Shown: one piece after another, positions 8,415 through 23,400 of the stretch
Layout of the letters: each line of letters starts with the position of its first letter
How positions within the stretch are numbered: position 1 is the first letter of the stretch
Assembly (NCBI RefSeq): GCF_003051005.1
Contig: NZ_QAOW01000007.1
Span: 62,001 to 126,000 of the forward strand
Direction: 5' to 3'
DNA: 64,000 nucleotides
Origin: Rhodococcus sp. OK519
Lineage (GTDB): Bacteria; Actinomycetota; Actinomycetes; Mycobacteriales; Mycobacteriaceae
Notes under the pieces: generated by a model
Databases searched by the model: none
Told to the model about the DNA's origin: nothing
The model's input: only the letters and a program-made list of their open reading frames with translations
Program-made: the position numbers and the translations under genes

Positions 8415-11400
8415 CGAGGGCCCGGTGTCCGAGTGTTCGATCCTCTCGGCGAGCGCGGCCGCCGTGGGTGCCTCGAACAGCACCCGCACACCGAGGTCGA
8501 TGCCGAGTGATTCGTCGAGCCGCGCCACCGCCCGCGTCGCGGACAACGAGTTGCCACCCAGGTCGAAGAAGTTGTCGCCGGTCCCCACCCGGTCGACGCC
8601 GAGAACTTCTGCGAAGGCCTCCGTGATCGCCTCCTCCACCGGGTCGGTCGGCGCTTGGAACACCGTTGCAGTCAAGCCGAACTCAGGCTCCGGGAGTGCC
8701 CGCCGGTCGAGCTTGCCCACGGGGGTGAGCGGGATGTCGTCGAGCACGACGAAGGCTGTCGGCACCATGTACTCCGGAACTCGCTCGGCCAGCCGGTCCC
8801 TCAGGTCGTCGACATCTACACGGTGATCGTCGCGCGCGACGACGTAACTCACCAGCATGGTGTCCCCGGCCGGCCCGCGCCGACCGAGCGTGGCCGCGAA
8901 GCGCACATCCGGGTGCCCGGTGAGAACGGCATCGATCTCGCCCAGTTCTACTCGGAAGCCACGGACCTTGACCTGGAAGTCGCTGCGCCCGCGATACTCC
9001 AGCTTGCCGTCGGCTGTCCACGCACCGACGTCCCCGGTCCGGTACATCCGCTCACCCGGCGCACCGAACGGGTCTGCCACGAACCGGGCCGCGGTCAGTC
9101 CGGGTCGCCGGTGGTATCCCCGGGCCAGCCCCGGCCCGGCGATGTAGACGTCACCGGAGACCCCGACGGGGACCGGCCGCAGGAAGGAATCGAGAACGGT
9201 CTCGGCGACGCCCGGAATGGGCCCTCCGAGGGAATGCTCACCCGCCCGATCCGCGACGGACTCCTCGAGGTTGACCACCATCGTCGTCTCGGTCGGACCG
9301 TACGCGTTCAGGATTCGGCACTGCGGCAGCCAGCCGTCCACCAACTCCGGGGACCAGGCCTCGCCGCCGACCAGCACACACTCGAGGTCGTCGAGCCCGG
9401 ACGGATCCACGGACGCGAGCGCAGCCGGGGTTATGAATGCGTGCGTCACTCTCCGTTTCCGCAGAACCGCAGTCAGTTCGGAGCCACCGTAGACGGTTCG
9501 GGGGACGATCACCATCGTCGCGCCGACCGCGAAGCACAGCAGATACTCGACCACCGAGACATCGAAACTGGGTGACGAGAAGTGCAGGGTCCGTGCGTCC
9601 GAGGTCAGCCCGCACCGGTCCCGCTGAACGTCGGCGTAGTTGCCGAGTCCACGGTGCGTGACGGTGACGGCCTTGGGGCGTCCCGTCGACCCGGACGTGT
9701 AGATCAGGTAGGCGGCACCGTCGAGTTGCAGGGGTGAGGTGCGGTCGGCGTCAGTGACGGTATCGGACGGCCACTTCTCGTACGAGAGAACGAAATCCGG
9801 GTCGTCGAGCACAAGCCAGTGCACTGTATCCGGCAGCCGGGGCCGGTGCTCCCGAGTCGTGACACCGATCGTCGCACCGGAATCGGCGAGCATGGTCGTG
9901 ACCCGCTCCGGGGGATAGTCCGGGTCGATCGGCACGAACGCCGCCCCGGACCGCACCACCGCCCACACCCCGAGCACCGACTCGAACGACCTCGGAATCC
10001 CCAGCACCACCATCGATTCCGGTCCGATACCGAGGTCGACCAGGTGCCGGGCGAGCCGGTTGGAGCGACGGTCGAGTTCCCCGTAGGTCACCTCCCGCCC
10101 TGTGCCGACCAGCGCGGGGGCCTCGGGGTCCCGGGCCGCGGCGGTGTCGAGTATCGAGGCGAGGGTGCGTGGCGCGGAGCCGCGACCCGTACGCATCGGA
10201 CCGAATTCGCGACGTTCCGAATCCGTGAGGAAGTCGAGTGTGGCGAGACGGCCTTCCGGCTCGTCGGCGAAGGAACGCAGAACCCGCAGCAAACGCTCGG
10301 CGATGGCGGCGACCTTCTTCTCCGCGAGCACATCGGGTCGGAATTTCATCGTCACGTTGAGCCCGTCGCGCACGGCCGCGACGACGCTCAGCGGATAGTG
10401 CGCAGAGTCGCGGGCCTCGATGCCGACGATCCGGAGACCACCGATTTCCGTGTCCACGCCGCCGTCGTCGCGGAGCGGGTACGACTCGAAGACCGTCAGC
10501 GTGTCGAACACCGCGCCGGGACCGGCGGACCGCTGGATGTCGTCGAGTCCGACGTGGTGGTGGTCGAGCATCGTCGACTGCTCGGCCTGCACCCGCTCGA
10601 GCAGCTCACCGAGACTCTCGTACGGATCCAGCCGAATCCGCACCGGAACAGTGTTGATGAACAGGCCGACGGCCGACTCGACGCCGGCGAGATCCGGTGG
10701 CCGGCCGGACACGGTCGCACCGAAGACGACATCGTCGCGACCGGTCAGCAGCCCGAGCACGATCCCCCACGCGGCCTGCACGACGGTGCTCAGCGTGATT
10801 CCCCGCTCCCCCGCACGAACGCGCAGCCGATCGGTCGTGGCGGCGTCGAGCCGGAAGGGAAGATCGTGGGACTCGATGTACCGATCGGTGGCTGCCGACC
10901 GGTCGGCCAGCAACGTGGGCTCGGCGGCACCGGCCACAGCGTCGGTCCACGCCTGCAAGGTCGACGCCTCGTCACGCGTGGTGAGCCAGTGAAGGAAGCG
11001 GCGGTACGAACTCGCCGTGGGGAACCCGGACGGATCGCCGTCCGCCTCGTAGAGCATGAACAACTCCTCGAGGAGCAGCGGCGTCGACCAGCCGTCGAAC
11101 AGTATGTGATGGTTGGTGATCACGATGCGTTCGGCATCGCCGGGCATGTGCACCAGCGTGATTCGCACGAGCGGTGCACGGGATAGATCGAACGCGGTCG
11201 CGCGGTCGGCGTCGATCAGCGCGTTCATTCGAGCGACGGCATCCGTCTCCCCGTATCCACGGAGGTCGACTTCCTTCCACGGCACATCGACCGAATCCTG
11301 CACCACCTGTACCGCGTCACCGCCCGGACCACGGACGAAGGCCGTACGCAGATTCGAGTGCCGCCCGAGCAGCGCACGCGCGGCGCGCTGCAGCCGCGAC

Positions 11401-14400
11401 ACCTCCACGGAGCCGTCGAGCGTCAGGACCAACTGCACCAGGTAGGCGTCGGCGGCTTCGGCGGACAGTTCCGAGTGGAACATCATGCCGCGCTGCATCG
11501 GGGACAGCGGCCATACATCGGACAGTCCGGGGTACCGGTCTTCCAGGAGCTCGATCGCCCCCTGATCCAACGTGACCAGATCCAGATCGGACGGTGTGAA
11601 CCCACCGGCGCCGGGCGCGCTCGCGTGCAGGGCGATCGCCTCGGCCGCGCGCTCCCACCACTGAGTCAACCGCTCCACCTCGCCGCGACTGAGGATCCCG
11701 CGTGGGAAGTCCCACGTCGCGGTGATCCGCGTGCCGTCCGGACCCGACACCGCCGCGGCGTTGACGTCGATCACCGCGGGCGCGGACAGTTCGGGAGCGG
11801 CCACTCCACGCAACTCGGAACTATCGACGGGAAGCCAGGTACCGCCCGCGCCGGCATCGAATCTGCCGAGATAGTTGAAGCTGATCTCGGGCATCGGACG
11901 GGCGGACAGGTCGGACCGCGTGTCGTCGTTCAGGTACCGGAGCAGACCGAAGCCGATGCCGTGGTCGGGAATCGAGCGCATTCGCTCCTTCACGGCCTTG
12001 ACCACCGTGTCGGCGGCCACGCCGCCCGCCATCGCCGCATCGATGTCCATGCCGGACAGGTCGAACCGCACGGGATGGAGCGACGTGAACCAGCCGACCG
12101 TGCGGGACAGGTCGGCGCCGGGCACCACCTGGCCCTCGCGGCCGTGCCCCTCGAGCATGACCGCCACTGCGTCGACGTCGATGCCGCGTTCGTGTCGCCA
12201 CTGCGCCACTGCGAGCGCCAGCGCGGTCAGCAGGCCGTCGTCGACCGAGCCGTGGAAGACACGCGGCACGGTTGTCGTGAGCCCGCCGGTGATCTCCGCC
12301 GACAGCTCGATCTCGATCCGCTCGGTGGTGGCGCCGACATCGACACTCGGATCCAGTTCCCGTGCTGCGAGACGCGGCCCGACGGGTTCGGTCATGGACC
12401 GCCACAGGTCGAGTTCACCGCCCCGGTTCTGCGCGGTCGTCACGAGTCCGTCCGCCCACGTCCGCATCGACGTGCCGACCGGAGCGAGCGCGGGGTCCTC
12501 ACCCGCGGCGGACCGGGTGTACGCGGCTGCCAGATCCGGGATCAGGATCCGCCACGACACCCCGTCGATCGCGAGGTGATGTGCGACGACGAGCAGCCGA
12601 GCGCCGTCGGGCGCGGTGAACCATGCGATTTGGAACATGTTCCCGGAGAACGGATCCAGCCGATCCGCGGCCTCGTCGAGCGCTTCACGCGCTGCCCGGG
12701 TGAACGCGGATCCCAGCACCGTCGGGACCGGAATCTCCTGGATCACCGAGCGCCCGTCGACCGTTCCCGCAGGAGGCACCGTGACGCGCCAGCCCGTGCG
12801 CGAGCGGTCGTCGCGCCGCAACTGCGCGCGCAGCATGTCGTGGCGGTCGAGCAGGGCCTCCACTCCCGCTACCAGCGCGCCGGAATCGAGGTCGACCGGC
12901 ACGTCCAGCAGAAGCGTCTGCGCGTACCGGCCGAAGTCGCCGGAGCGCTCCGCCAGCCAGTGGACGACGGGGGTGGTGGCGACGTCGCCCACACCGCCAC
13001 CGGGCAGTTCCGGCAGCAGTTCGATGCCGCGCCGGTCGACCTGAGCGGCAACCTCGGCGAGCCGGGCGACGGTGCGGCACTCGAATACGTCGCGTGGGGT
13101 GATCGCCACCCCGGCAGTCTTCGCACGGGACACCAGCTGGATGGACATGATCGAGTCGCCACCGAGTCCGAAGAACGAGTCGTCGACGCCCACCGACTCG
13201 GCGCCGAGAACGTCGGCGAACAGGTCGGTGAGGACGCGCTCGACGTCGGTCGCGGGTGGGTGGGCCTCACTGCCGACCGGCCGCGGATCCGGCAGCGCCG
13301 CGCGGTCGATCTTGCCGTTCGGGGTCAGCGGGAACTCCTCGAGCACCGTCACCGCGGACGGCACCATGTACGACGGCAACCGTTGTGCGACAGCCTCGGT
13401 CACCGTCTCGGCCGTGACTGCCGTCCCCGGGTCCGGAACGACGTAACCGAGCAACCGGTGCGCGCCCGCCGACTCGGCGCGGGCCAGAACCACCGCCGAC
13501 GCGACGCCCGGCATGGAGATCAGCGCGGACTCCACCTCTCCCGGCTCCACCCGGAAGCCGCGCACCTGCACCTGGAAGTCCGCACGTCCCACATACTCGA
13601 GGTTGCCCGCCGCGGTCCACCGGACCCGGTCACCCGAGCGGTACATCCGCTGCGACTGTGCAAACGGGTCCGCGACGAACCGTGACGCCGTGAGGTCCGG
13701 TCGGTGTAGGTAGCCCCGCGCCACCTGTGGTCCCGCCACGTACAGTTCGCCCACGACGCCTACGGGCGCCGGATGCAATCGATCGTCGAGAACGCGCACA
13801 CCGATCCCGGGCAGCTCGACGCCGATCACCGACCCCGCAGTCCGGGCGGCGCCCACCTCGGCGGCACCGATGCGGTGCCACGTGACGTGCACGCACGTCT
13901 CGGTGATCCCGTACATGTTGATCAGCGCAGGACGATCCACTCCGTGGCGCTCCACCCAGTCGGCCAGTCGTGTCGCATCGAGTGCCTCACCGCCGAACAC
14001 CACCCGCCGCAGGGCGAGACCACGGCCCGAGTCGGCTTCGGCGCGGGCGAGTTGATGGAAGGCCGAAGGAGTCTGACTGAGCAGCGTCACCGATTCTGCT
14101 GCCAACAGGTCGAGTAGATCGTCCGGCGCTCGCGCGGTGTACCGATCCACGACGACGACGCAGCCCCCGAACCCCAGGGCACCCCACAGCTCCCACACCG
14201 CGAAGTCGAACGCATACGAGTGGAACATCGTCCACACGTCGGTCGAATCGAAACCGAGGACGTCACGCGCCCCGGACAGCAGCGTCACGACGTTGCGATG
14301 GGTGACGACGACGCCCTTGGGTCGCCCGGTCGACCCGGAGGTGTAGATGATGTAGGCCGGCGAGTCGGGGTGCAGCCGGCGGGTGCGCTCGTGGTCGGCG

Positions 14401-17400
14401 ACGGGTCCCGACGGCCGCCCGTCGATCCGGTGCCGCACGTCCTCGGCATCGAGGCAGATCATCTCGATGTCCTCCGGCAGAGGAGTGTCCACGAGACGGG
14501 CAACCGACCCGGCATCGGTGAGCATCGCTACCGCTCCCGCGTCCCGGACGACGAAACCGATGCGCTCGGGCGGGTAGTCCGGGTCCACCGGAAGGTACGC
14601 CGCACCCGCTCGCACGATGCCCACGAGGGTCGCGACCAGGTCCACCGACCGGTCCATCGCCACCGCGATCACCGATTCGGGCCCGAGACCCTGCTCGATC
14701 AGCCAGCGCGCCAGCTGATTCGAACGCGCATCGAGTTCGCGATAGGTGACCCGGCGATCGCCGCCGACAACCGCCACCGAGTCCGGTGCCGCGGCGGCCG
14801 CCGTGGCGAACAGATCTGCCAGGCTGCCCGCGGCCGCCTCGGGCCGAGTAACCGGCGCCCGGACCTCGGTCAGTTCCATGTCACCGACCGCGCTGACGGG
14901 GTCCGCCGAGATCGCCTCGAGCAGACGGGACAGCATGTCGCCCAACCGGCTCACCGTGGATTCGTCGAACACGTCGGTCGCGTAGACGATCTCGCCGACC
15001 AGCCCGCTCGGCGCACCGCCCTCGTCGTGTCGCTCGCCGATCCCGAACTGCAGGTCGAACTTGGCCTCGCCGGTGTCGACGGCGACGGACTCGACCGTCA
15101 GCTCCGGCAGCTCCAGACGGGGTGCCTCGACGTTCCGGAATTCGAGCAGCACCTGGAACAGCGGGGCGTAGGACGTGCTCCGCGCGGCGCCGGACCGCAC
15201 GACGAGGCGCTCGAAAGGCAGGTCCGCGTGCGCGAACGCCTCGACGTCGACGTCCCGCACCCGCGCGAGGACCGTCGTGAACGAGGCAGCCGGATCAACC
15301 TCGGTACGCAACGCCAGCGTGTTCACGAACATGCCGACGACGTCGTCCAGTTCGGCCTCACCACGTCCGGCCACGGGCGTGCCGATCACCACGTCCCGGT
15401 CCTGCCCGATCCGCGCGAGCAGCACCGCCAGTGCGGCGTGTACCACCATGAAGATCGTCGAATCATGCTGCTCGGCAATATCGGACAGTGCCCGATGCAC
15501 ATCCTTTCCCACCGACAGGGAAACGCGCCCACCTCGTGTCGATCGGCGCGCATCCCGCGGACGATCCAAGGGCAGTGTCGTGACCGGTGGCGCACCGGCG
15601 AGCCGGTCGAGCCAGTACTCCTCCTCGCGGGCGAGCACCGACGACGGGTCGTCGGGATCGCCGAGAACGCGCCTCTGCCAGAGCGCGTAGTCCGCATACT
15701 GGACGGGCAACGGATCCCAGTCGGGTGGTCGGCCCGCGACCCGCGCCGCATACGCGGCCGCGACATCCCGGGCGAGCGGTCCGACCGAGAAGCCGTCCGC
15801 GACGATGTGATGCAGCACGAGGACCAGCACATGCACGCGCGATTCGAGCCGAAGGATGCGGGCCCGGACCGGAACAGTTTGCGCCACATCGAATCCCGAC
15901 CCGATCAGCTCCCGAATCCTGGCATCGATGTCGTCGCGGCGCACCGTTTCGGGCTCGAGTTCTCCCACGACGTCCGCGGCCGCGACGGTTACCTGCGACG
16001 GACCCGACGGGAAGGACGGGAACACCGTCCGCAACGACTCCTGCCGTTCCACGACGTCGGTCAGCGCGGCACGCAGCGCCTGCATGTCGAGCGTCCCGGT
16101 CAGCCGCAACACCATCGGCACGTTGTAGGCGGCCGACGTGGGATCGAACTGATCGATGAACCACATCCGTTCCTGCGCCCACGACAGTGGTGGGCGCTCC
16201 GACCGGACCGTGGCACGCAACTTGGCCGGGGTCTCGACATGAACGCGCTCCGACGCCCGCGCGGCGAGCCGCCCGGCGGTCCCGCACTCGAAGAGGTCCC
16301 GCACGTCCAGCCCGGAACCGAGCGACCGGTTGATCCGGGCGACTACCCGGGTCGCGCCGAGCGAGTTGCCGCCGAGTCCGAAGAAGTTGTCGTCCAGGCC
16401 GACCCGCTCGGCACCGGTGATGTCTGCGAACACGGCCGTCACCTGCTCCTCCGCAGGAGTGCTGGGTGGACGGTAGGGCGCTGTCGGCCGGACGAAATCG
16501 GGTTCGGGCAGCGCATCGCGGTCGAGCTTGCCGACCGGGGTGATCGGGAGTTCGTCCAGGACCACGTACGTGTTCGGCAGCATGTGCCGCGGCAACCGGT
16601 GGGCCGCGAACTCCGCCAGTTCTGCGACGTCGACACCACCGTCGGTCGCGGGCACGACGTACGAGGCGAGCAGTGGATCTCCGGCCCCGCGCCGACGCGC
16701 CACCGCGACCGTGTGGGCCACCGCCGGGTGCGCCACCAGAACTGCCTCGATCTCGCCGAGCTCGACCCTGAGACCACGCACCTTGACCTGAAAGTCGCTG
16801 CGTCCCAGATAGTCGAGCGCCCCGTCGGCCCGGCGGCGCACGATGTCACCGGTCCGGTACATGCGGTCACCGGCGGTCCCGGCAGCGCAGGCCACGAACC
16901 GGCCGGCGGTCAGCCCCGGTCGACGGTGATAGCCGCGGGCGATACCGGCACCGACGACATAGAGTTCGCCGGGCACACCGGTCGGGACCGGACGCAGATA
17001 CGCGTCGAGCACCAGGACGCCCGTTCCGCGGATCGGCGTCCCGATCGGAATGTCGGCCCCGGGAACCAGAGGCGTGCTGAACGTCGTGACGACAGTCGAC
17101 TCCGCCGGCCCGTAACCGTCGATCATCGTGCGCCCTGGGGCCCAGCCTGCGACGAGCTCCGATCCGACGGCGTCGCCTCCGATCACGACGACGGCCAGGT
17201 CGTCGAATCGGTCGGGTTCGACCGTGGCGAGGGCCGCAGGGGTGATGCAGACGTGCGTGATCCGCTCCGCGGCGAGCAACTCGGCAAGCGCGGACCCGCC
17301 GTACACGTCGGGCGGTGCCACCACGAGCGCAGCGCCGACCGCACCTGCCTGCAGAAGTTCGAGCACCGCGAAGTCGAAGCTCGGGGAGCAGACGTGCAGG

Positions 17401-20400
17401 CACCGAGCCGAACGCGGGATCGGGTAGCGAGAACGCATTTCGTCGACCAGACTCGACAGGCCGCGATGAGTGACGGCGACGCCCTTGGGCCGTCCGGTCG
17501 AACCCGACGTGTAGATCAGGTAGGCGACGTCGTCGACGTGGACAGGCCTGGTCCGGTCCCGATCGGTGACGACGGCCGCCGATTCGCGGGCACCCACGGC
17601 TGCGGGATCGTCGAGCACCGACCAGCGGACCGTATCCGGGAGTTGGGCACGGTCCGCCGCCGACGTCACACCCACTGCCACGGCAGCGTCCCCGAGCATG
17701 TTGTCGATGCGCTCGCGCGGGTAGGCGGGGTCGACCGGGAGGAACGCCGCTCCCGACTTCGCGATGGCCCACACCGCCTGCACCGATACAGCCGAACGCG
17801 CCAGCGCGCACGCGACAACGGCTCCGGGCCCGGCGCCCGCTCGGATCAACGACCGCGCAAGACGATTCGATCGCTCATCGAGATCTCGGTACGTCAGGGA
17901 TACATCGCCGAAGACGACCGCGAGACCGTCCGGGTTCGCGGCCGCGCCGGCCGCGAGGATCTGCGAGAGCAGCACCGGCGACGACGGAGGGCCACCGCTC
18001 GGGAGCAACGCCTTCCGCTCGGCCGCTGTCGACAGGTCGATACGGGCAATCGTCCGCGTGTGCCGGTGGATCACCTGGTCGAGCGCCGATCGAACACGAC
18101 GGCGCAACAATTCGGCACCCGCCTGGTCGAATGCGCCGGACCGGTACTTCAGTGTCACGTGCAGCCGGTCGGTGAGCGCGGCTCTCAGGGTCAAGGGGTA
18201 GTGCGTGGCGTCGATCCCGCGTACCGCGGTGACACTCAAACCTGCGATGTCGGCGCCACGTTCGAGCGCGGAGCGATCGACTGGATACGACTCGAACACG
18301 GTGAGGGTGTCGAACACGGCCCCCGGCCCGGCCGCTTGCTGTACATCCGCGAGACCGGCGTCGTGATGCTCCATCAGCGCCACCTGCTCGCGCTGCACAC
18401 GACGAAGCAACTCCCCCACTGTTTCACGTGGATCCAACCGCACTCGCACCGGAACGGTGTTGATGAACAGACCGATCATCGACTCGATTCCGGGCACGTC
18501 CGGATGCCGACCCGATACGGTCGCCCCGAAGACGACGTCCGTTCGCCCGGTGAGGACTCCGAGCACCAGTGCCCACGCGACCTGGAAGACGGTGTTGGGG
18601 GTGACGGCGTGGTCACGCGCGACCCGCGTCAGCGCAGCCGTGTCGGATTCGCTCAGTATCAATTCGACGTCGTGTGACTCGCCGGCGGTGTCCACCGCGT
18701 CCGGCGCGGCAAGCAGCGTCGGGTCCGCTGCCCCGGCAAGGGCGCGACGCCATGCCGCGACCGACGCGTCACGGTCGCGCGCCGAGAGCCAGGCGAGGTA
18801 GTCCCGGTAGTCACCGACCGGAGCCAGCGCGGTCGCGTCGGCCTCCGCCGCGTACTGCATCAGCAACCGTTGCAGCAGGAGCGGTGTCGACCAACCGTCG
18901 AGCAGAATGTGGTGGTGCGTCAGCAGGAGCCGGTACGACCCGTGCCCGACGCGCACCAACGTGAACCGCAACAGCGGCGGCCGATCCATCGCGAAGGGTG
19001 TCGCGCGGTCCTCGGCCAGCAGTACCTGCCACCGATGCTCGATGTCGGCGGGCGCGTCGCCCGACAGATCGACCTCGCGCCAGGGCACCGAGACGTCGGA
19101 TTCGATCACCTGGAATGTCTCGCCATCGACGTCGTCGACGAAACAGGCTCGCAGGTTGGGGTACCGATCGAGCAGGGCGCGGGCCGCCTCCTGCAGGCGT
19201 TCTCGCGCCGGCTCGCCACGCAACTCGATCACGAGTTGGATCAGGTACGCATCCAGCGCGTCCTCCACCAGCTGCGCGTGGAACAACAGCCCCGCCTGAA
19301 GCGGCGTCACCGGCCACACGTCGGCCACACGGTGCCGCGTCGCCTCCAACGTATCGATGCCGTTCTGATCGAGGTGGACGAGATCCAGATCCGACGGCGT
19401 CAGGCCACCCGCCCCGGGCGTGCGGGCGTACACGGCGAGTCCGTGCAACGCCTCCAGCCACAGCTCGGCGAGCTGTTGGACCTCGGCACGGTCGAGCACC
19501 CCCGTCGGATACGTCCACGACGCCTGCAGCACCGCGCCGCCGGATCCACCGCGCACGCCCGCGGCGATGTCGAGGGCCGCGGACACCGGCATGTCGGGGT
19601 CCTGGGTGAGGCCGAGCCCGCCGGCCTCGACCGGCATCCACGGTCCGGGCCCGGAAGCGGGACCGTCCGTGACGGTGAGCCGGCCCAGGTAGTTCAGGAT
19701 GATCTGCGGCGACGTCCGCAGCCGGCGCCCCTCGTCGCCGTCGAGTTCGGTGAGCAACCCGTATCCGATGCCGTGGTCGGGTGCCGCCCGCAGGTGTTCC
19801 TTGACGAGCTTGACAGTGGTCCCCGCGGCGGGCCCGCCGCGCAAGGCGTCGTCGAGATCGATCCGCGCAAGACTCGGCCGCACCGGACGAATCGTGGTGA
19901 ACCAGCCCACCGTCCGGCTCAGGTCGGCGCCGCGCACGGCGCCCTCCTCACGGCCGTGCCCCTCGATTCCGAGCAACACAGTGCCGGCGCCGCGGCCGCG
20001 CATCGCGTTCCACCGCGCGCTCGCCATGACGAGCGCGGCGAGCAGCACGTCCTGGGGGGAGCCGTGAATCGCGGCGGGCAGGGCTGTGAGCAGTGCCGTG
20101 GTGTCGGAGGCCGGAGCATCGACCCGCATAGTGTCAGTCGTCGCATGCACGTCCCGATCCGGGTCGAGCGCGCGTCGACCGATCGGTGGACCGGTTTCGG
20201 CGACGACGTCTTCCCATAGAGGAAGTTCGTCGGTCCGGTGAGGCACGGCGTCGCGGAGCGCGTACGCCCACCTGCGCATAGACGTGCCGACCGGTTCGAG
20301 TTCCGGGCTGCGCCCGTCGACCGACTGAACCCACGCCGCGGCGAGGTCAGGCACGATCACCCGCCACGACACACCGTCGACCACGGTGTGGTGGATCACG

Positions 20401-23400
20401 ACGAGCAGGCGTCCGGCGCCGCCCGGCCCGTCGAACCAGACCAGCCGGACCATGCCGCCCACCGCGGGATCCAGTCGGTCGGCCGCCGCCTCCGCCTCGG
20501 CTGCCGCGAGACGTTCGAACTCGTCGTCGAAGGCGCGCACCGCGTGGCGGGTGACGACGTCGCCGGCATCGACGGCACCGACAGGGAGAACATCGGTCCG
20601 CCAACCGGACTCACCGTGTGCGAGCCGGGCGCGGAGCATGTCGTGGCGGTCCAGCACCGCCTGCACCGCCGCCACCAGATCCCGCTCCCGAACCCCGCTC
20701 GGGAGATTCAGCAGCACCGATTGCGCGAAGCGGTCGATCCGGCGACCTGCGCGCCGCACCAGCCACGCCAGGATAGGCGTGAGCGGCACGTCCCCCACTC
20801 CTCCGCCATCCAGCTCCGGAAGAGTCTCGGCCGCATCCTCGTTCGCGATCGCACTCGTCGCCAGCGCCGCGACGGTCCGACGGTCGAACACGTCCCGGGG
20901 CGTCACGGACAGCCCGGCCGCCTTCGCGCGGGCCACCAATTGAATCGACATGATGCTGTCGCCACCGAGATCGAAGAACGAGTCCTCGACACCGACCGTC
21001 TCCAACCCCAGCACATCCGCGAACACGCGCGCGAGTGTCTGCTCCGCTGCCGTGACGGGTGCACGGGTGGTCGACGCCTCGACCCCGACCGCTGGTTCCG
21101 GCAGCGCTGCCCGGTCGAGCTTGCCGTGCACGGTCATCGGGATCCGGGGCAGCACCGTGATGTGGCGCGGCACCATGTACGACGGCAATCGAGCGGCCAC
21201 AGCCTCGTGCAGACCCGCGGTGTCGATGTCGGCGCCCGCGGCCGGGACCACGTATGCGACCAATCGATCACCGAGACGATTCACGCTGCGGACGTCGGCG
21301 ACGGCGTGCCCGACGTCCGGGTGCTGAGTCAGCGCCGCCTCGATCTCGCCGAGTTCGATCCGGTGTCCGTGCAACTTGATCTGCCGGTCGCCACGACCGA
21401 AGTACTCGAGCGTGCCGATGTCGGTCCACCGCACCCGGTCCCCGGTGCGGTACAGGCGCCCACCGGGATCCCCGCTCGGATCGGCCACGAACCGGGCGGC
21501 CGTCAGCGCGGGCCGGCGATGGTAGCCGCGAGCCAGCCCGGGCCCCGCCAGATACAGTTCGCCGGGTGTGCCCACCGGGACGGGCCGCAGTCGATCGTCG
21601 AGGACCAGCGCGTGGAAACCCCGGATGGGTCCCCCGATCGTCACCGCGCGCCCCGGTTCCAGTCCGGCACTGGCCGTCCCGATCACGGTGGTCTCGGTGG
21701 GTCCGTAGGCATTGAGCATCTCGCGCCCGCGTGCCCAGCGGGCAACGACGTCGGTGGGCAGTGCTTCGCCGGCGGCGAGCACACACGTCAGGCCGCTGAG
21801 ATCGGCCGACGCGTCGTCGGCCTCCGCCGCCGTCGGCGTCATCGCCAGTGCGGTCGGCGTCATGATGCAGTGCGTCACCCGCTCGGATGCCAGCAGGTGA
21901 CGCAGCGCCTCACCGCCGTACACGGTGGGTGGCGCGATCACCATCGTCGCGCCGACGCCGACCGCGAGCAGAAGTTCGAGAACCGACACGTCGAAGCTGG
22001 GCGAGGTGAGCTGGAGGATCCGGGAGCCGGGTGTAGTGCGACACCGCTCGTGTAGGTCTGCAGCGAAATTCGCGAGTCCCCGGTGAGTGACGGCGACGCC
22101 CTTCGGGATGCCGGTGGATCCCGACGTGTAGATGAGGTAGGCGACATCGTCCGGGTGAAGCGGCGCAGTTCGCTCGCCGTCACGTATAGGTCGCGCAGGA
22201 ACGGGCGCAGTGGCGCGCTTCTCGTCGATGATCAGCCAGGGGACGGTGTCGGCGAACGAGTCCCGCAGCTCCGCGGTGGTGAGCCCGAGCACCGCTCCGG
22301 AGTCGCGCAGCATCAGCTCGATCCGCTCCGGTGGATGCGCCGGATCCACCGGAAGGAAGGCGGCGCCGGACTTCGCGATCGCCCACACACCGATGAGGTA
22401 GCCGGGGCATCGGGGCGTCCCCAGCGCCACCACGGCCCCGGGGCCGATCCCCTCGTCGATCAATGTGCGGGCCACTTCGTCGGACACCCGGTCGAGTTCG
22501 CCGTACGTGATGTCGGCGCCCTCGAACCGGAGCGCGGAGCGCTTCGGATCCGCATCCGCGGCGACCGACAGCAGATCCGCGAGCGTCCGCGGCGCGATCC
22601 CCCGCTCGCCCCGAACCGGGACCAGCGCAGCATGTTCGACTGGATCCAGAAGGTCGATGTCCCCGACGATGGCCTCGGCAGAGGTCGCCACGGCCGACAG
22701 TATCCGCACCAACCGGTCGGCGAACCCTCGGACGGTCCCGGCATCGAACACGTCGGTCGCGAAGACGATCCCGGCCGCCATGCCCGCGGCGTCGCCGTCG
22801 GCGTCGAACTCCTCCGCCACGCTCACCTGGAGATCGAAATTGGCCTCCTCGTCGCCACGCTCCAACGTACGTACCCGCAGCCCGGGCAGTTCCACCTCCG
22901 GGCGCGCGATCGTCCGGAACTCGAGCAGCACCTGGAACAGCGGGGAGTACGTGGTGGACCGCGGTGGATCCACCGCCTCGACCACCCGCTCGAAGGGGAC
23001 GTCGGCGTGCATGAACGCACCCAGGTCGGTCTCCCGAACCTGGTGCAACAGTTCCGCGAACGAACGGCTGCCGCCGACGGTGCAGCGCAGGACGAGGGTG
23101 TTGACGAACATGCCGACCATGTCGTCCAGTGCCGCCGCGCCGCGGCCCGCGATCGGTGTGCCGACGGCGATGTCGTCGGTCCCACCGAGCCGTGCCAGCA
23201 GGACTGCCAGAGCCGCGTGCACCACCATGAACACACTCGAATCATGCCGGCGCGCAAGCTCGACGATCCGTCCGTGCAGATCGGCCGGGAGCTCGAACTC
23301 GACGCGATCGCCCTCCTGGGTCCGCACGTCGGGTCGGGACCGGTCACACGGCAGGTCCAGCACGGCGGGCAGGTCCGCCAGGGTCGTCGTCCAGTAGTCG

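Noticed and set aside
14220-18677. A 1485-codon open frame on the plus strand, and several others of 400-850 codons, opposite the NRPS and neighbouring genes
   Set aside because: They are antisense to clearly coding modules, are made of Arg/Gly/His/Asp-rich low-complexity sequence without domains, and arise from the high GC content at codon position 3 of the real gene.
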